Shown one piece after another: positions 60,843 through 64,000 of a stretch of 64,000 nt of DNA. Below the pieces are notes generated by a model, which was not told where the DNA came from, ran no database searches, and saw only the letters and a list, made by a program, of their open reading frames with translations. The stretch comes from Asticcacaulis sp. SL142. Its GTDB lineage: Bacteria; Pseudomonadota; Alphaproteobacteria; Caulobacterales; Caulobacteraceae. A program made the position numbers and the translations under genes. The stretch lies in NCBI RefSeq assembly GCF_026625745.1, contig NZ_CP113061.1, forward strand, positions 1,017,501 through 1,081,500, in the 5' to 3' direction. Each line of letters opens with the position of its first letter. Position 1 is the first letter of the stretch.

Positions 60843-62044
60843 CGAAGACCGTCGCCATCATCGGCGCAGGCCCCGCCGGTCTTATGGCCGCCGAAATCCT
60901 GAGCGCCGCCGGCCACCGCGTCAGCCTCTATGACCGGATGCCGTCAGTGGCGCGCAAGTTCCTGATGGCGGGTCGCGGTGGCTTGAACCTGACCCATTCG
61001 GAAGCCTTTGAGCGCTTTGTCGCGCGCTATGGCAAACGCGCCCCGCAACTTCGGCCCGCGCTGGAAGCCTTTACGCCCAAGGATTTGCGCGACTGGGCCG
61101 ATGGTTTGGGGGCGGATACCTTTGTCGGCTCATCGGGCCGGGTGTTCCCCAAGGCGATGAAGGCCTCGCCGCTGCTGCGAGCGTGGCTAAAGCGACTGGA
61201 AAGTCAGGGCGTTAACCTCCACACCCGTCACGACTGGCGCGGATGGTCGGGCGATGATCTGGTCTTCGATCATCAAGGCGCGACGGTGCAGGTATCCGCC
61301 GATTACACGATTCTGGCGCTCGGCGGCGCCAGTTGGCCCAAGCTGGGTGGCGACGGCGGCTGGACACCTTACCTGATGGAAAAAGGGGTGGAGATCGTAC
61401 CGTTTCAGCCGTCGAATGCTGGCTTCACCACCGTCTGGAGCGACCATTTCCGCGATAAATTTGCGGGCGAACCCTTGAAAAATATCGCGGTTCAGTTCGC
61501 GGGCCGTGAGGTCAGGGGTGAATTGATGCTGACCCGCACCGGCATCGAAGGCGGAGCCATCTATGCCTTAAGTGCGGCCTTGCGCGACGCTATCATCCGC
61601 CACGGCCACGCCGATCTGATGATCGACCTCCGCCCCGATCTCAATGCCGGTCAGGTGATCTCGAAACTGGGCCGCGCTTCGCCCAAGGACAGCCAGAGCA
61701 ACCGCCTGCGCAAAGCGCTGAACCTCAGCCCCGCTGCCATCGCGCTGGTGCAGGAAACCAAGGCTATCGATATCAAAGCCGTACCCTTACGCCTGACGGG
61801 CGCGCAAGGGTTGGAGCGCGCCATATCGTCTGCGGGCGGGATCAGTTTCAACAGCCTGACGCCCGCGTTTGAATTGAAGGCCCTGCCCCACACCTATGCG
61901 GTCGGTGAAATGCTCGACTGGGAAGCCCCAACCGGCGGCTACCTGCTGCAGGCAACCTTCGCCACGGCGGTCATGGCGGCACGGTCGATCCTTAAAGATA
62001 CCCCTCCGTCGCGGACTTCGCCGCGCCACCTCCCCACTGCGTAG
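60839..62044 (+). CDS. BaiN/HI0933-like FAD-binding oxidoreductase
   Basis: The 401-residue product has the dinucleotide motif G-A-G-P-A-G-L near residue 8, the K-F-L-M-A-G-R-G-G-L-N-L-T block near residue 40, and a C-terminal G-E-M-L-D-W-E-A-P-T-G-G-Y block. It belongs to the HI0933/BaiN-like group of flavoproteins of uncertain reaction. Its last 16 codons (from about 61997) and stop come from a palindromic repeat element, so its natural C-terminus has been replaced. Confidence 0.9.
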   Translation: MTKTVAIIGAGPAGLMAAEILSAAGHRVSLYDRMPSVARKFLMAGRGGLNLTHSEAFERFVARYGKRAPQLRPALEAFTPKDLRDWADGLGADTFVGSSGRVFPKAMKASPLLRAWLKRLESQGVNLHTRHDWRGWSGDDLVFDHQGATVQVSADYTILALGGASWPKLGGDGGWTPYLMEKGVEIVPFQPSNAGFTTVWSDHFRDKFAGEPLKNIAVQFAGREVRGELMLTRTGIEGGAIYALSAALRDAIIRHGHADLMIDLRPDLNAGQVISKLGRASPKDSQSNRLRKALNLSPAAIALVQETKAIDIKAVPLRLTGAQGLERAISSAGGISFNSLTPAFELKALPHTYAVGEMLDWEAPTGGYLLQATFATAVMAARSILKDTPPSRTSPRHLPTA

Positions 62045-62123
62045 GGAGGAGGAAAAGACCGCCCCCCCTTCTCCTCCCCATTCCATGGGGAGGTGTCAGC
62101 GCGAAGTCGCTGACGGAGGGGTA
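61999..62123. repeat. Palindromic GC-rich repeat element, two half-units in opposite order
   Basis: A half-unit at 61999-62053 starts TACCCCTCCGTC and runs to a GGAGGAGG end. A second at 62070-62123 has the CTCCTCCCCAT/ATGGGGAGG hairpin, an inner stem TCAGCG-CGAAG-CGCTGA, and GACGGAGGGGTA. Here the tails face outward, opposite to the elements at 26.4 and 50.8 kb. The left half-unit lies inside the 3' end of the flavoprotein gene. Confidence 0.88.
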
Positions 62124-62243
62124 ACTTTTCTACCGCCCCCCAAACCGGAAACAGATCATTCCGTTTTATCATAACCCGACATCATTACGTTCCCGCATGG
62201 CATGATGTATTTTGCCACCACATTCTTATGCCGGAGCGCACAC

Positions 62244-64000
62244 ATGGCGACCTTCACCAGCTTCACCGTCGATTGGGACGCCCTCGACGACACCAAATAT
62301 ATGACCGACGCCAAGGCCTGCGAGCGGTTGCTGGTGGCCAATACCCTGTCGCAACAGGACCGCGCCGTCATCCGCGCCGAGGCTGAAAATCTGGTCCGCG
62401 CCACCCGCAAGGCCGCCCGCCGGCAGGGCGTGGTCGAAAGCTTCCTCAAAGAGTTTTCGCTCGGCACCCGCGAAGGTCTGGCACTAATGTGTCTGGCCGA
62501 GGCCCTGCTGCGCACGCCCGACGAAGACACCCGCGACCAGCTCATCGCTGAGAAAATATCCTCCGCCGACTGGGCCAGCCATTTCGGCAAGTCCGACAAC
62601 CTGTTCGTCAATGCCTCGACCTGGGGCCTGATGCTGACGGGTAAGCTGATCGACGTCGAAGACCACGCCAAAAAGGACGTCAAGGGCTATGTCTCCGGCC
62701 TCGCCGCGCGCGTGGGCGAACCCGTCATCCGTCAGGCCGTCGCCGCTGCTATCCGCATCATGGGCGAACAGTTTGTGCTGGGCCGCACCATCGAAGCCGC
62801 CCTCAAACGCTCCAAAAAAGACGGCTATCTCTGTTCGTTCGACATGCTGGGCGAAGGGGCGCGCACCGAAGCCGATGCTGTCCGCTACGCTGAGGCCTAT
62901 TCGGACGCGATTGAGGCCCTGTCCAAAGTCTGTACGCGCGGCCCCGAAGCCGACCACGGCATTTCGGTCAAGCTGTCGGCCATCTATTCGCGCTATGAGG
63001 CGGCCAAGGTCGCGGACGTGTTTGAGGTGCTTTATCCCCGCCTCAAGGCGTTGGCCATTCAGGCCGCCAAGGCCAATATCAATTTCACTATTGATGCCGA
63101 AGAAACCGACCGGTTGGTCATCTCTTTGAAGTTGCTCGACAAACTGTGCTATGAGCCGGAGCTTGGCGACTGGCAGGGCTTGGGTCTAGCCGTTCAGGCC
63201 TACCAGAAGCGCTGCCCCGAAGCGATCGCCGCGCTCAAAACCCTGGCTGAACAATCCGGTCGCCGCCTGATGGTGCGTCTGGTCAAGGGCGCCTATTGGG
63301 ATTCGGAAATCAAGCGCGCGCAGGTCATGGGCCGCGAAGACTATCCGGTGCACACGACTAAGGTCGCGACCGACCTTTCCTACCTGATCTGCGCCAAGGC
63401 GTTGATTGACGCCGCCCCCCATATCTATGCCCAGTTCGCCAGCCATAACGCCCATACTTTGGCTGCCGTGCGCCGCATGGCCCGCGACGCCAAGGTCACC
63501 GTCGAATCCCAGCGCCTGCACGGTATGGGTGAGGTGCTTTATGACTGTGCGCAGGACGTATTTGGCGACTTCCCGTTGCGCGCCTATGCCCCCGTCGGCG
63601 GCCACGAAGACCTGCTGCCCTATCTGGTGCGCCGTCTGCTGGAAAACGGCGCCAATTCGTCCTTCGTCAATGCCCTGATGGACGAAAACATCCCCGCCGA
63701 AGCGGTCATCCACGACCCGATTGATGAGGTCATGGCCCACCCGGATCGCCACCCGCGCCTTAATCTGCCGCGCACCATTTACGGTGACCGGCTGAACAGC
63801 TTCGGGCCGGATCTGTCGATCAAGGCCGTGCGCGATAGCTTCACCACCGCACTGGATAAGGTCGATGCGGAAACCTTCGTCGCCGCACCCCTGGTCGGAG
63901 GACAGGAAAACACATCGGCTGCGTTTGAGGTCATCACCGCCCCCGCCAACCGCCTGATCAAAATCGGCGTGGTGCATGAGGCGACCAAGGCCGATATCGC
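62244..64000 (+). CDS. putA: Bifunctional proline dehydrogenase/aldehyde dehydrogenase PutA, 5' part
   Basis: From ATG 62244 the frame is open to the window edge, giving 585 residues. The proline dehydrogenase (PRODH) barrel is recognisable: D-M-L-G-E-G-A-R-T near residue 205, K-L-S-A-I-Y near residue 245, F-T-I-D-A-E-E near residue 280, V-R-L-V-K-G-A-Y-W-D near residue 345, and F-A-S-H-N-A-H-T near residue 405. PutA oxidises proline to glutamate in two steps. The N-terminus lacks the RHH DNA-binding domain of enteric PutA, so it is likely not a repressor. The dehydrogenase half lies outside the window. Confidence 0.95.
   Translation, partial: MATFTSFTVDWDALDDTKYMTDAKACERLLVANTLSQQDRAVIRAEAENLVRATRKAARRQGVVESFLKEFSLGTREGLALMCLAEALLRTPDEDTRDQLIAEKISSADWASHFGKSDNLFVNASTWGLMLTGKLIDVEDHAKKDVKGYVSGLAARVGEPVIRQAVAAAIRIMGEQFVLGRTIEAALKRSKKDGYLCSFDMLGEGARTEADAVRYAEAYSDAIEALSKVCTRGPEADHGISVKLSAIYSRYEAAKVADVFEVLYPRLKALAIQAAKANINFTIDAEETDRLVISLKLLDKLCYEPELGDWQGLGLAVQAYQKRCPEAIAALKTLAEQSGRRLMVRLVKGAYWDSEIKRAQVMGREDYPVHTTKVATDLSYLICAKALIDAAPHIYAQFASHNAHTLAAVRRMARDAKVTVESQRLHGMGEVLYDCAQDVFGDFPLRAYAPVGGHEDLLPYLVRRLLENGANSSFVNALMDENIPAEAVIHDPIDEVMAHPDRHPRLNLPRTIYGDRLNSFGPDLSIKAVRDSFTTALDKVDAETFVAAPLVGGQENTSAAFEVITAPANRLIKIGVVHEATKADI

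Overview
The window reads as chromosomal DNA of a stalked alphaproteobacterium of the Caulobacteraceae, most like Asticcacaulis or a close relative. The main clues are an hfaABD holdfast-anchor operon at the left edge, a TonB-dependent receptor of the Xanthomonas/Caulobacter type linked to SapC, cupin and tryptophan-halogenase genes, PAS_5 and DUF4170 proteins, and a GC-rich, densely packed layout with many ATGA overlaps. Genus assignment is an inference from gene content. I saw no tRNA, rRNA, CRISPR array, prophage or transposase.

Layout. 0-2.6 kb: holdfast anchor genes hfaA (3' end only), hfaB and hfaD. 2.7-5.6 kb: a secreted M16 zinc protease whose start lies in a perfect 15-bp inverted repeat. 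5.6-6.3 kb: a small AT-rich island with a Cys-rich secreted peptide gene broken by one stop codon and a second small ORF. 6.3-15.8 kb: housekeeping and envelope genes (PAS_5, PPK2, ubiA, an ETF-type lysine methyltransferase, ubiD) with a broken Sel1/TonB-C gene between them. 15.8-20.6 kb: a GGDEF-EAL protein, then pmbA, a cysQ-like phosphatase and a DUF4170 gene. 20.6-27.5 kb: a CPBP protease and a lipid A/LPS cluster (tyrosine-phosphatase-like protein, msbA, DUF374 acyltransferase, waaA, lpxK). 27.5-31.6 kb: purD, a GH27 glycosidase, a 23S-type pseudouridine synthase and a broken host-attachment gene. 31.6-34.4 kb: a four-gene overlapping operon of acyltransferase, two paralogous membrane proteins and a winged-helix regulator. 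34.5-39.1 kb: a GH35 beta-galactosidase, a MarR regulator and an EamA exporter. 39.1-46.0 kb: TonB-dependent receptor, SapC, JmjC-like cupin and flavin-dependent halogenase, with LacI-type operator-like palindromes upstream. 46-51 kb: small stress and envelope proteins, a GT2 glycosyltransferase, MarR-DUF1398, and the tag glycosylase. 51-55 kb: hydrolases mixed with two AT-rich genes of foreign look, one PLD-like. 55-59 kb: a membrane protein, an MliC-like lipoprotein, an ArsR/CDF metal-efflux pair, and a divergent TetR/SDR pair with two palindromic operators. 59-64 kb: CsbD, DUF2061, an endonuclease/phosphatase-fold protein, a BaiN-like flavoprotein and the 5' part of putA.

Three themes cut across the gene list. 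First, a family of GC-rich palindromic intergenic elements recurs at about 26.4, 50.8, 59.4 and 62.0 kb, with a decayed copy at 52.8 kb. Two copies provide the ribosome binding site of the next gene, and one encodes the C-terminus of a flavoprotein. Second, three genes are otherwise open but carry a single in-frame stop (TAA, TAG and TGA). Third, several neighbouring genes are tightly coupled by short overlaps, which suggests many small operons.
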